Positions 35,746 through 44,546 are shown, counted from the stretch's first letter. The stretch: DNA of 50,907 nt from Thermoprotei archaeon (GCA_003649445.1 QMRV01000013.1:1-50907); one strand, 5' to 3'. Translations and numbers: made by a program. The notes: generated by a model not told the origin, from the sequence alone.

Positions 35746-36174
35746 CTATATTTCTAGATCCGCTATGTGCTTTACTAGATTCTCGTCACTTACTTTTCTT
35801 ATTAGCTTTTCATCTGCTGTATATAGTACTGTCTTTAGTTTATCTGCTAACGCTACATAAGCTGCATCATAAATAGTTAAGCCTTTTCTCATAGCTATCT
35901 CTACAGTTTTTGAGCCCAGATCTCCTTCGATAATATAGAGTGTTATCTGATAGTCTTCAAGAATGCTTGCTACTTCTTTAAGCTCATCTTCTCCAAAATG
36001 CCCTGAGTACTTTAATGCATTAAGAACCTCGTATGGCAGAAGAGCTGGCGCAGCTAGGTCTAATAGGCCACTGACATAAGCGTCTTTAAGCAAGTTTGCT
36101 TCCTCCGAGTATTTTTCTTCTACAAACCATTTAACAACAACACTTGCGTCTACAACTACAATTTTTCTCTCCAT
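35746..36174 (-). CDS. vapC: VapC-type PIN-domain toxin
   Basis: A 142-aa PIN-domain ribonuclease with D9 in VVVDASVVVKWF, a central Glu in LPYEVLNAL (E49), and the later acidic site in LTIYDAAYVALA, which together form the metal-binding active site. This is the standard archaeal VapC length. Members cleave tRNA or rRNA and are neutralised by the cognate VapB. Its start overlaps the end of the RHH antitoxin gene by 19 nt, indicating co-translation. The sequence appears fully intact. Confidence 0.9.
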   Translation of the reverse strand: MERKIVVVDASVVVKWFVEEKYSEEANLLKDAYVSGLLDLAAPALLPYEVLNALKYSGHFGEDELKEVASILEDYQITLYIIEGDLGSKTVEIAMRKGLTIYDAAYVALADKLKTVLYTADEKLIRKVSDENLVKHIADLEI

Positions 36175-36404
36175 CTTCTAATCTCCTCTACACTACTCCA
36201 TCCCTCAATTTTTCTAATGAGTTTTCTAGTTCTCAGAGCTGCTCTCTTAATTCTCTCGTAGTCTTTTCCTCTTCTTTTTGATTCTTCTTTTTCGATCACT
36301 TCAGCTATAGCTCTGCGGACAACTTCACTCCAATTAATGTAACTATACTCTTCCATTTTGCGCTTCAAATTCTTATCTATTCTAAAACTCACTACTACAC
36401 TCAT
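36156..36404 (-). CDS. vapB: VapB-type ribbon-helix-helix antitoxin
   Basis: An 82-aa protein beginning with a DNA-binding beta strand (SVVVSFRIDKNLKRKMEEY) and the following two helices of a ribbon-helix-helix fold (YINWSEVVRRAIAEVIEKEE). The C-terminal tail (RKLIRKIEGWSSVEEIRRWR) should wrap the toxin. It precedes VapC with a 19-nt overlap. Upstream, TAATA-N4-TATTA at 36430-36443 is a short inverted repeat that could be its operator. Confidence 0.85.
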   Translation of the reverse strand: MSVVVSFRIDKNLKRKMEEYSYINWSEVVRRAIAEVIEKEESKRRGKDYERIKRAALRTRKLIRKIEGWSSVEEIRRWREKL

Positions 36405-36485
36405 ATGCTCATACTGTATACTATTAGCGTAATATATGTATTACTATTTAGAAAGTAGATAACTGCTAAGCTTCGCTATGTTAAT

Positions 36486-37313
36486 TTACGAGTTTTCGAA
36501 CTGCTTTAACAGCGTTATGCTTTTTATTGTTTCTTCTAGTGCTGTCTGGGGACTACTTGGCTCGCTTTCGAGATTAAGTGTATATCTTTTATTTGCTTTC
36601 TTTAGAACTTTGATTATTGGCTTGAAGTCTATTTCTCCTCTGCCTATCATTAAATGATCTCTTTTCAGTGTGCTGTCGTGTACATGTATGTTGCATATTA
36701 TGTCTTTGTTGTTCTCTAGGTACTGAACTATTTTCTTATGGAATTCGCTTCTCAGTGTTAAGTAGGCGTGTCCTGTGTCTAATGTCATTTTAACTAGAGG
36801 ATTTTTCAGCTCATGTACTAGCTCAGGTATTTTAGTAAAATTGCCGAAAGTATTTTCCAAGGCTAGTACTATGTTATACTGTTTTACTACATCGAGGTAT
36901 TCCTCAACAGCTTTTTAGTTTTCTCTATTTTTCCTCTTCGTCATTTAGATTTTTTGAATCAAGGTGTATTGTAACGAAGTCTAGGTTATTTCAGCAGCAC
37001 ATTCTATGCCGAATTTTATTAGCTTGCGTGAAGCTTCCTCTAGTTTCTTATCAGATGCTGCTGAATATACCTCCATGGAGGCAAAAGGTAAGTGTGCTCC
37101 CTTTGCTTCGAAATTTTGCGCAAAATCTTTCACTAGCTTCTTTTTGCGCAAGTGGCTTAGCTCTGGTAAATATATTCTGGCTTTAAGTCCATCGAAGCAT
37201 AGTTCTGGATGAGAAAAGTCGAGCTCAATTGATTTTAGTTTAAGAATTTCTGCTAGCTTTAAGTAGTCTTTTACTTCTTCTTCAAAGCTTCTTCCTATGA
37301 GAACTACTCCCAT
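36486..37313 (-). pseudogene. Sugar phosphate isomerase/epimerase (AP-endonuclease-2 fold), disrupted
   Basis: The N-terminal part (37313-36981) opens with MGVVLIGRSFEEEVKDYLKL and ends at a stop after IECAAEIT. The next frame continues LDFVTIHLDSKNLNDEEEK and hits TAG, and a further shift gives AVEEYLDVVKQYNIVLALEN. That leads into the C-terminal part (36860-36486), with VKMTLDTGHAYLTLR, CNIHVHDSTLKRDHLMIGRG and EIDFKPIIKVLK. Together these form a xylose-isomerase-like TIM barrel of about 275 aa. Two frameshifts and one nonsense codon around 36900-36985 mean it is dead. An intact relative lies at 45332-46045. It sits next to the GH3 gene. Confidence 0.72.
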
Positions 37314-37440
37314 TTGTAGACCATAAAGTAATATGTTTCCTTCTTTAATGCACAGCTAGTATTAATTAAAGTATCTTCAGTGAAATGTTTCAGCGTGGAA
37401 AGTGTTAAAAATGACAAATTTGCGTAACTAATGTGAGCAA

Positions 37441-40302
37441 ATGACTTCAAGGAAATACTATCTTCCACCTAATGTCAAGAAGCCTGAAATATATCATGAA
37501 AACTGGATTGATTTCAATAAAAATGGTGTAATGGATCCCTACGAGAACCCCGAGCTACCTATCGAAGAGAGAGTCGAAGACTTATTGTCTCGAATGACTC
37601 TAGAGGAAAAAGTTGCTCAACTTCAGTCTGGAACCACTGTTCCTGAGCACGGTATGGGCAATCTCACTCTAGTTATTAGAAACCTGCCTCCTAAAGAAGG
37701 AGCAATCAAGTCTAATGACTATCAGATACAGGCTATCGAGAATACTCGGCTCGGAATACCTGTTATTATTCACGACGAATGTCTTCACGGCTGTATGGCT
37801 AAGTACTCTACTAGCTTTCCTCAAGCAATTGCACTAGCAGCTACATGGGATCCCGACTTAATGTACCGTGTGGCTAAAGCTATAGCTAAAGAAACTAGAG
37901 CAAGAGGAATACACCAGTGCTTATCACCTGTAGTCAATATAGTACGAGACGTTAGAGCCGGGAGAACCGAGGAAAGCTACGGCGAAGACCCATATCTAAC
38001 AGCCGTTATGGGGGCTGCTTTCTGCAGAGCTCTGAGAGAAGAAGGAGTAATAGCTACTCCAAAACACTACGTCGCCAACTTCGTAGGCGACGGCGGTAGA
38101 GACAGCAACGAAATACACTTCTCTGAGCGCATAATCCGCGAAATATACTTCCCTGGCTTCAAAGCATGCTTTAAAGCGGGAGCGCTGTCAGTAATGGCGG
38201 CCTACAATTCTCTTGACGGAACACCCTGCTCCTGCCACAAGTGGCTGCTAACTGAAGTGCTTAGAGACGAGTGGGGCTTCGAAGGCTTTGTTGTCTCAGA
38301 TTACCGCTCTGTAATAGGCATCTACGAAAAACATAAAGTAGCATCTTCCCTGGAGGAAACAGCTAAGCTGGCTTTAGAGGCCGGTTTGGACGTGGAATTA
38401 CCTAGAGTAGAAGTCTATGGAGAAGCTCTACTGAAAGCAGTTAAAGAAGGACTTATTTCAGAAGAAGTATTAAACGAAGCTGTAAGAAGAGTACTCAGAG
38501 TAAAGTTCCTCATAGGGCTTTTCGACAACCCCTTCACTGATCCAGATAGGGCGGAGAAAATATGCTGCTGTGAAGAACACAGAAAACTGGCTTTAGAGGC
38601 CGCGAGGAAAGCGATAGTTCTCCTTAAGAACGAGAACAAAGTGCTTCCATTAGATAAAAGCAAAGTGAAGAAAATAGCTGTACTAGGGCCTCTCTCAGAT
38701 GAATTGAGGCTAGGCGGCTACAGCGGTATACCCTGCAGAAAAATCTCTCCACTAGAAGCTATAAAAGAGAAAGCAGAGAAAGCGGGCATAGAAGTGCTCC
38801 ACGAGAAAGCCTGTATACCTGATGTAAGCGAGTTTATCCGTATTTCACGCGAATACCTGCTTCTCCCAGACTCAGATGAAAATGGAGTAAAAATAGAGTA
38901 CTTCGACAACCCTGATTTAGCTGGAGAGCCAGTAGTGATAGTTAGAGGCCGAGATATTAGATTCGACTGGGCCCACAACCCGCCGGACTCGCGCATACCT
39001 TTCGACAGGTTTTCAGCTAGAATTACTGCTAGACTAGTCGCACCCGAGACAGGTAGATTCGAGTTAATAGTGCTGGCAGACGGAGGCGGAGTTAGACTAT
39101 GGCTAGACGGCAAGCTCCTAATAGACTCATGGGACAAGCCTACTAGCTTCCCGCTGAGAGCAGTAGTAGATTTAGAGAAAGGCCGCAAATACGATTTGAG
39201 GCTAGAGTACAGGAGAATTGGAGCCGGCTACGCTTCCTTAAGGCTCTGCTGGGACTATGCTGATGAAGTGCCAGTTGGCGTAAAGAAAGCTGTTGAGCTA
39301 GCTAGGGAAGCCGACGTAGCGATAATTTTCGTAGGAATAGATGAAGGTGAGGGTAGAGACAGAGCTATACTGAGGCTTCCTAGAGTACAGGAGAAACTGA
39401 TTGAGGAAGTGTGGAAGACAGGAACACCTACAGTAGTAGTATTGATAACAGGTAGTGCTGTTGTAGGCGATTGGCTAGAAAAAGTGCCAGCTGTTGTTCA
39501 GGCATGGTATCCAGGACAGGAGGGAGGAACAGCTATAGCTGAAGTACTTTTCGGAGAATATAATCCAGGAGGAAGACTGCCTTTCACTTGGCCTCGATGC
39601 GAAGGCCAGCTACCGCTATACTACAACTACAAGCCTACTGGAAGATCATACGACTACGTAGACATGCCGGCTACACCTCTCTTCCCGTTCGGCTACGGCT
39701 TGAGCTACACTGAATTCAAGTACAGCAACTTATCTGTAGAAGTCGACGAAGAAAAGGGTCGTATCGTAGTCAGCGTCGACGTAGAAAACGTGGGCGACAG
39801 AGAAGGCGATGAAGTAGTCCAGCTGTATATACGGGACGTAGTGTCTAGAGTAGCTAGACCAGTAAAAGAGCTTAGAGGCTTCAAGAGAGTAACACTGAAG
39901 CCCGGCGAAAAGAAAACCGTGGTATTCAAGTTGACACTCGACGACTTAGCGTACTTCGGGCCAGATATGAGGAGAGTAGTTGAGCCAGGAGAATTCAAAA
40001 TAATGGTCGGCAGTTCTTCAGAGGACATAAGGCTAGTAAAGACAATTAATATAGCTAAAGAACATAGAGCGAAATTCGAATGCATTAAAATAGAAAAAGA
40101 GTACAAGGGAGACAAACTAGCAGTAACAGGTGTAGTAGAAAATATTGGCAAGATCTCTGATATCGCTCAAGTAAAGCTACTAGTCAACGGAAAAGAAGTC
40201 TCAGTTAAGCGTGTAGACTTAGAGCCAGGAGAGAGAAGAAAAGTCGTATTTAAAGTAGAGAAGCCTCCAGAGAAAGCTGAAATATCAATTAAAGTAGTTT
40301 AA
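37441..40302 (+). CDS. Glycoside hydrolase family 3 beta-glycosidase with PA14 insert
   Basis: 953 aa. The N-terminal TIM barrel carries LSRMTLEEKVAQLQ, GRTEESYGEDPYLTA, KHYVANFVGDGGRDSNE, and the nucleophile D287 in GFVVSDYRSV. The second alpha/beta domain is interrupted by a PA14-type beta sandwich (about 478-610; IEYFDNPDLAGEPVV, GGGVRLWLDGKLLIDSWD). A fibronectin-III-like domain follows (about 745-865; GDEVVQLYIRDVVSRVARPV), then an extra C-terminal beta domain (870-953). A dockerin-like calcium loop is hinted at by DFNKNGVMDPYENP near the start. There is no signal peptide, so action is intracellular on oligosaccharides. Substrate is unknown (beta-glucoside or xyloside are typical). It starts with ATG at 37441 and converges on the GH38 gene. 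Confidence 0.9.
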   Translation: MTSRKYYLPPNVKKPEIYHENWIDFNKNGVMDPYENPELPIEERVEDLLSRMTLEEKVAQLQSGTTVPEHGMGNLTLVIRNLPPKEGAIKSNDYQIQAIENTRLGIPVIIHDECLHGCMAKYSTSFPQAIALAATWDPDLMYRVAKAIAKETRARGIHQCLSPVVNIVRDVRAGRTEESYGEDPYLTAVMGAAFCRALREEGVIATPKHYVANFVGDGGRDSNEIHFSERIIREIYFPGFKACFKAGALSVMAAYNSLDGTPCSCHKWLLTEVLRDEWGFEGFVVSDYRSVIGIYEKHKVASSLEETAKLALEAGLDVELPRVEVYGEALLKAVKEGLISEEVLNEAVRRVLRVKFLIGLFDNPFTDPDRAEKICCCEEHRKLALEAARKAIVLLKNENKVLPLDKSKVKKIAVLGPLSDELRLGGYSGIPCRKISPLEAIKEKAEKAGIEVLHEKACIPDVSEFIRISREYLLLPDSDENGVKIEYFDNPDLAGEPVVIVRGRDIRFDWAHNPPDSRIPFDRFSARITARLVAPETGRFELIVLADGGGVRLWLDGKLLIDSWDKPTSFPLRAVVDLEKGRKYDLRLEYRRIGAGYASLRLCWDYADEVPVGVKKAVELAREADVAIIFVGIDEGEGRDRAILRLPRVQEKLIEEVWKTGTPTVVVLITGSAVVGDWLEKVPAVVQAWYPGQEGGTAIAEVLFGEYNPGGRLPFTWPRCEGQLPLYYNYKPTGRSYDYVDMPATPLFPFGYGLSYTEFKYSNLSVEVDEEKGRIVVSVDVENVGDREGDEVVQLYIRDVVSRVARPVKELRGFKRVTLKPGEKKTVVFKLTLDDLAYFGPDMRRVVEPGEFKIMVGSSSEDIRLVKTINIAKEHRAKFECIKIEKEYKGDKLAVTGVVENIGKISDIAQVKLLVNGKEVSVKRVDLEPGERRKVVFKVEKPPEKAEISIKVV

Positions 40303-40348
40303 TGTTTTTTACACCTAAATCTTCTAAAGAAAAGCTAAATATTTGCTA

Positions 40349-42820
40349 TTAAGTACGTCTAATTAGCAGTGTTTTTATCTCGTAAGGTTTCAAGACCCTA
40401 GGCACTTTACTTATGATTTTTCCGAGCATATCTGTTTCCAGTAATTCTACTCCTTTACCGTCTAGCTTTACGCTGTACTCTTTTTCTTCGCCGTCTACTT
40501 CATAGAGCCTCATTACTATTCCCTGAAGATCCTTGTAGAGTGCGCTCAATAGCACTGCATTTCCAGAGACCTCTATTATGCTTTTCTCTGGAGGCAGCAG
40601 GCCATCGTGTCTTGTTGCTTCAACTACGATTAACGGGTTTAGCCACTCTTCTACTGTGAGGTATGGTTTAGCATGCTTCCAGTCTTCGGTATGAGGCACT
40701 AGTATGTAGTTGAAAGTGTATTTGCCTGTTCCTATGAGATGTGGATAGGCAAATCTAGTTAGTACAGATGGGTCTCTTGTGGCTAGGAGAACTGTTGATA
40801 GAACGTTTTCTTCAATTTGGTATCCTATTCTAGCTCTATTGGCCAACGTTACTCCGTAGTTTTCTGAAGAATAGTCTGCCCAAGTACTGGCCCAGAAGAC
40901 TCCTGGTAGCTTACCGTTGCTTCTTTCCCAGCCCACGTAGGGCTCTTTTTCTGGCTCAAATTCTACTACGCCGAAAGGTATGCTTCTATAGACTTTGCCT
41001 TTGAAATTCAGTGGAAATACTGCTCTTATTCTGTGGTCGTAGTGGTGGTCCTCGATTGTAGTAAAGAACTCTACTACAGGCTTGTAGTTGTGTACAAGTA
41101 TTTTCTGCTTTACTTTTATTTTCTCAAAGCTTTTATCCGAGACATAAGTTGTGTAGAGTTCTCCTTTAATTAGTACTTCTTTTTCAGCGATATAGTCACT
41201 GCTTTTTGTCTCAGAGAGGACTTCGTCTATAGCTAGTCCATCTGGAGGCCTGAATTTGACTTTCTGCAAAACGAGATCGTTTCCGAGATACTTGCTTGTC
41301 TCGAGCACCTGTATTCCAGTCTGCTTGTCGTATAGGCTTGAAATACATCCTTTACTGAACTCTACTTTAAAGTACTTGTTTTCAACACTTTTCTCACCCG
41401 ATATCTCCTCGCTGTATTCTCCTTTCTCGAGTCTTAAGTCGTAGACTCGGTAGCCTAGTCCAGGGACTTCTGCTATGAACTCTACTTTGACTAACTTTTT
41501 GTCTCCAAGTTTTTTGAGGACTTTTACTTGGCATGGTACAGAGTTTCCTTCATAGTCATATATTCTTGGAACAAGGTTTTCTGGCAGCGTTATTTTCAGC
41601 GATGCTTTGTCTGTTCGTCTCCACGGCAGAGTATTGAAGACTACTAGTGGTGTTCCTTTGGCCCAGACTGTGTTTATTTTCAACGCAATGTAATTTATAG
41701 CGCGCTTTGTTTCGCTGAGAGCCCAGAATCGAATATTCTTGAGTATTTTGATCCATTTCTCGCAGTCTGTTTGAGAAACATAGCCGTGCGACATATCGTG
41801 GTGCCAGCTGATGGCTATATAGTACCACGCCTTCTTTATTTTCCTGTAAGGATATTTTCTTCCGTAGAGAGAAGCTATAGTACATGTTTTCTCGCAGTTG
41901 AGTAAAGCGCCTACTGCTTTAATTATGTTATAGCGTACTATGTCTCCCCCAACACCATATATAGCTGCCCAGCTGACAGGGTCGAGGTCTCCTTTAACTA
42001 CTTTAAGCTTCTTCTTGGGTAGGTGCTTGAAGTACTCGCTTGGAGTAGCTACGACTACCTTCCTTCCTTTGCTCCTCCAGTACCTTATTAGCTCGCATAT
42101 AGCTGGGTGAAATTCATGCCAGTCTCTGCCAATATATATTATGTAAGGAGACTCTACTCCCTCATAAATATCGGCTACCTTTTTCTCTAAGTGCTGTACT
42201 ATCTCCTCTGCTCCTTCACTCCAAGTCTTTATGCCCAAAGGCTCTTTAAGCTCAACGTAAGCCCACCCGTAACCAACCCTATTGCATAAAATACGGCTTC
42301 CATCGAGTCCTTCCCAAATAAATTCTATTGGTACTCCTTTCAGCTTATATGCTTTCATGTCTGGTCTTCCTGGAACATAGTATTCGAAGCCTAGCTTACG
42401 AAGTATCTGCGGCAACTGCGGATGATGACAAGTGACATCAAAAGCAATGAATACTGGTGAATGTTTTTTCACGCCAAGGTTCTTATAAAACTCCCTTCCA
42501 AGCAACACATTTCTTATGAGAGATTCGCCGTCAATATAGAGCGGCGAAATAGCGACAGCTGGTGGAGAAACTTCTATCCTGCCTTCCTTCAAAGCAGATA
42601 TGATAAAGTCTCGTAGAGCAGGAAAATCTCTCAAAAGTCTTTTAATAACATAGACGTTATCTATTGTCCACTTAAAGTCAAGGTCATTTTTAATTAAGTT
42701 CAGCGCACTGAAAGCAATAACATTATTTTGGCGCTCAATATACTCGAGCGACGGCCCCCAATAGTAACCCCAGCCGACGTCGATATGAGAGTAGAGCACT
42801 ACATAGACTTCGGTATCCAT
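40349..42820 (-). CDS. Glycoside hydrolase family 38 alpha-mannosidase
   Basis: An 823-aa intracellular enzyme. The N-terminal catalytic domain begins at once with YSHIDVGWGYYW (zinc ligands H12 and D14) and has the nucleophile D128 in FDVTCHHPQLPQILRKLG. A further zinc-ligand segment is HHDMSHGY. The C-terminal half is the beta-rich mannosidase domain (GLGYRVYDLRLEKGEYSEEI; TTIEDHHYDHRIRAVFPLNF). These fit the GH38 retaining zinc-dependent family, which trims alpha-mannosides from N-glycans or free oligosaccharides. Length is normal, and there is no signal peptide. The end is 46 nt from the convergent GH3 gene, and the start is divergent from a PH-like gene. Confidence 0.9.
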   Translation of the reverse strand: MDTEVYVVLYSHIDVGWGYYWGPSLEYIERQNNVIAFSALNLIKNDLDFKWTIDNVYVIKRLLRDFPALRDFIISALKEGRIEVSPPAVAISPLYIDGESLIRNVLLGREFYKNLGVKKHSPVFIAFDVTCHHPQLPQILRKLGFEYYVPGRPDMKAYKLKGVPIEFIWEGLDGSRILCNRVGYGWAYVELKEPLGIKTWSEGAEEIVQHLEKKVADIYEGVESPYIIYIGRDWHEFHPAICELIRYWRSKGRKVVVATPSEYFKHLPKKKLKVVKGDLDPVSWAAIYGVGGDIVRYNIIKAVGALLNCEKTCTIASLYGRKYPYRKIKKAWYYIAISWHHDMSHGYVSQTDCEKWIKILKNIRFWALSETKRAINYIALKINTVWAKGTPLVVFNTLPWRRTDKASLKITLPENLVPRIYDYEGNSVPCQVKVLKKLGDKKLVKVEFIAEVPGLGYRVYDLRLEKGEYSEEISGEKSVENKYFKVEFSKGCISSLYDKQTGIQVLETSKYLGNDLVLQKVKFRPPDGLAIDEVLSETKSSDYIAEKEVLIKGELYTTYVSDKSFEKIKVKQKILVHNYKPVVEFFTTIEDHHYDHRIRAVFPLNFKGKVYRSIPFGVVEFEPEKEPYVGWERSNGKLPGVFWASTWADYSSENYGVTLANRARIGYQIEENVLSTVLLATRDPSVLTRFAYPHLIGTGKYTFNYILVPHTEDWKHAKPYLTVEEWLNPLIVVEATRHDGLLPPEKSIIEVSGNAVLLSALYKDLQGIVMRLYEVDGEEKEYSVKLDGKGVELLETDMLGKIISKVPRVLKPYEIKTLLIRRT

Positions 42821-42938
42821 GACTAATTCTCACGCAAATAAAATAAAATACTTCTCATATACACTAAATTCTACTTCAATGAAAACTCTGCACTGACAGT
42901 TAATAAAATTTTTATAATCTTTATTCTAGTTTTTAATC

Positions 42939-43412
42939 GTGAAGGAATATATTATTAAACAAGAAGGAGATGTAGCTGCTTATGAAACTACTCTTCCCAC
43001 AGGTCATGCTCAACGTGTAGCTAAAGCCTATGTTAGAGGCTTCATGAGCGCATATAAGCCGGGATACCTCGTTCTGACAAACAAAAATCTGTATTACGTT
43101 GCGTTAAGCATAGGCGAAGGAGTAACGGTAGCAGCACTTGGCGCTAGGACACCATTCGGTATAGGTAGAAAAGTAGTTATGAGCAGGAAACTTAGCTTAG
43201 AAGACGTATATAGGGGTATTAAGACTCCCGGTAGCTTAATAATACCTCTTAAAGATATAAGGTTTGTAGAGTATCGTAAGTATTTCGGAGGCTCTACTTT
43301 AACAGTAGGCTTTATTCAAGGAAATACTCCAAGAGTCTATAGCTTTAATTTCCGAGGCTTTAAGAGCAGAGAAGACTTCTATGATGATTTAAAGAGATGG
43401 ATTCTTCAATAA
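42939..43412 (+). CDS. Hypothetical protein, possibly PH/GRAM-like
   Basis: A 157-aa soluble protein, GTG start. The pattern of short beta strands (PGYLVLTNKNLYYVALS; GSLIIPLKDIRFVEYRKYFG; STLTVGFIQGNTPRVYSFNF) followed by a C-terminal helix (SREDFYDDLKRWIL) resembles bacterial PH-like or GRAM domains, which typically bind lipids or proteins. This is a fold-level guess with no diagnostic motif. Its 3' end overlaps a truncated VapC remnant on the opposite strand, so its C-terminus seems to have replaced the rest of that toxin gene. Confidence 0.55.
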   Translation: MKEYIIKQEGDVAAYETTLPTGHAQRVAKAYVRGFMSAYKPGYLVLTNKNLYYVALSIGEGVTVAALGARTPFGIGRKVVMSRKLSLEDVYRGIKTPGSLIIPLKDIRFVEYRKYFGGSTLTVGFIQGNTPRVYSFNFRGFKSREDFYDDLKRWILQ

Positions 43413-43474
43413 TTTCTTTGACTTTTAGATTTCCTTTTAGAAATTCGATTATAGCTGACGAGTAGTATTCTCAT
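43401..43474 (-). pseudogene. Remnant of the 5' end of a VapC toxin
   Basis: An ATG at 43474-43472 overlaps the antitoxin stop (ATATGA), the classic antitoxin-toxin junction. It begins MRILL, and another frame continues SSAIIEFLKGNLKVKEIIEE, the familiar VapC start (usually M-x-x-LDSSAIIEFLKGN). A small indel lies exactly where the first catalytic Asp codon should be, and only about 25 codons remain before the convergent gene at 42939-43412. The toxin is therefore destroyed. Confidence 0.6.
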
Positions 43475-43698
43475 ATTCTAGTTTTGAATTCTTTTCTGCT
43501 TTTTTCTGTTATTTCTTCAAGTATTTTTGCTTCGTCTTCTTTTAAGGAACCAAAATATTTTTCTATTCTTCTCTTTCTTGCTTCAGCAGACTCTTTTATT
43601 AGTCTTAGAATTATGTCGCTGAAACTTTCGTTAGTGTTTTTTAGCTCAACGAGTAGTTTGTATACTTCGTCTCTAATCATAATGGTTTTAACCATCAT
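43471..43698 (-). CDS. VapB-type antitoxin (DUF217 family), orphaned
   Basis: A 75-aa protein starting MMVKTIMIRDEVYKLLVEL, then ESFSDIILRLIKESAEARKR, which is the DUF217/COG1753 VapB pattern: a short beta strand and two helices, then a charged helix. It is normally followed by a PIN toxin, and here the toxin is reduced to about 25 codons. The antitoxin ORF is intact. A perfect 10-bp palindrome, CTATATATAG, lies 10-19 nt upstream of the start and could be both TATA region and operator. Confidence 0.75.
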   Translation of the reverse strand: MMVKTIMIRDEVYKLLVELKNTNESFSDIILRLIKESAEARKRRIEKYFGSLKEDEAKILEEITEKSRKEFKTRI

Positions 43699-43707
43699 AT
43701 ATACAGT

Positions 43708-43717
43708 CTATATATAG
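43708..43717. promoter_or_regulatory. Palindromic TATA/operator candidate upstream of the DUF217 antitoxin
   Basis: CTATATATAG is self-complementary and lies between the divergent antitoxin (start 43698) and the decayed gene starting near 43758. It could act as TATA element and operator at once. Confidence 0.35.
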
Positions 43718-43757
43718 AAATTTTAATTTTCTGTCTACTGAAAGATAATAAAGTATT

Positions 43758-44152
43758 GTGTATAATTTACTTGAATATTGTTTGAGTGCCGCAGTTGCGG
43801 AGAAGCTAGCTAGATTGTTTCCTATTGAGTTACCACTTTTCTGTAATAGTCTCTGGGAACATTATTTTCCTGACAATACTAGCTGGAATTTTATTTGGGT
43901 ATATGTGTAGAGAATTTACTCTTAGCGGAGAATTTCAAGGAAATTTTCAATTTAACTGAAAAAGTATTTGCTTACCGGCCTTCTAAACACTGGGTAATTA
44001 CATCAAGAGGCACATGGTGGGATAACAAAGTTATATGCGTGTGAATAGGAGCGTTTATCAAATGGACTGGGGAAATAGTGTATAAAGGAAATGAAATGGA
44101 TGTAGACGCTATTGGAGTAGGTGAGTTTACTAGAGCTAAAAGATCCGGATAA
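43758..44152 (+). pseudogene. Unidentified disrupted gene
   Basis: From a GTG at 43758 the frame reads MYNLLEYCLSAAVAEKLARL, then EHYFPDNTSWNFIWVYV to a TAG at 43908. An adjacent frame continues without a gap (VENLLLAENFKEIFNLTEKV, then YRPSKHWVITSRGTWWDN), meets a TGA at 44042-44044, and resumes IGAFIKWTGEIVYKGNEMDV, then DAIGVGEF, ending at 44150-44152. One frameshift and one nonsense codon interrupt about 130 codons. The closing G-N-E-M-D-V-D-A-I faintly resembles the nuclease end of archaeal ATPases. I do not assign a function. Confidence 0.4.
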
Positions 44153-44201
44153 GAACACTGTAAATATTGTAGGATGCATGAATATTAAGAAATAAATACA
44201 C

Positions 44202-44225
44202 GTATGATTTTATCATACATGTATG
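44202..44225. promoter_or_regulatory. Overlapping inverted repeats at the RHH antitoxin start (operator)
   Basis: GTATGAT-TTT-ATCATAC (44202-44218) is a perfect 7-bp inverted repeat. It overlaps a second perfect palindrome, CATACATGTATG (44214-44225), which ends on the ATG of the antitoxin. This position and symmetry are what a ribbon-helix-helix autorepressor would bind. Confidence 0.6.
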
Positions 44226-44546
44226 AAGAAAACTATTCTTCTTCAAGTCAGAGTTTCTGAGGAAATTGTTAAGGAGCTCGATAGACTTATTGAACTAGGT
44301 ATATTTAGGTCTAGAAGCGAAGCCGTGGCTGAGTCACTAAGAAAGCTTTTGCTAGAGTACTCTAGACTTGCTACTGAAGAAGAATTTGTCATAACGCTAT
44401 ATTTGTTAGGTAAATTAAAGAAGGACCTAGGTCCGAGTGATGTTGTTGAAGTGAATGTAGATGAAGCAAGAAAAAATCTGCGCAAGTTTTTTGGCACAGA
44501 TGAAGTAGAGAAAGTATTAAGAAAAGTTAGAGGAGAATCTTTATGA
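44223..44546 (+). CDS. Ribbon-helix-helix (CopG-like) antitoxin
   Basis: A 107-aa protein with an RHH N-terminus: a beta strand (TILLQVRVSEEIVKELDRL), the turn GIFRSRSEAV, and a helix (AESLRKLLLEY). The C-terminal half (VITLYLLGKLKKDLGPSDVV; EARKNLRKFFGTDEVEKVLR) should contact the toxin. Its stop overlaps the toxin start as ATGA at 44543-44546, the usual coupling. Two overlapping palindromes at its start are the likely autoregulatory operator. It is intact. Confidence 0.8.
   Translation: MKKTILLQVRVSEEIVKELDRLIELGIFRSRSEAVAESLRKLLLEYSRLATEEEFVITLYLLGKLKKDLGPSDVVEVNVDEARKNLRKFFGTDEVEKVLRKVRGESL

Noticed and set aside
13177..44044. In-frame TGA codons (13177 and 44042) as a sign of stop-codon recoding
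   Set aside because: TGA also ends clearly complete genes here (the OPT gene at 27021-27023, the DUF217 antitoxin). The disrupted genes also carry TAA and TAG stops and frameshifts, so ordinary nonsense mutation is simpler.
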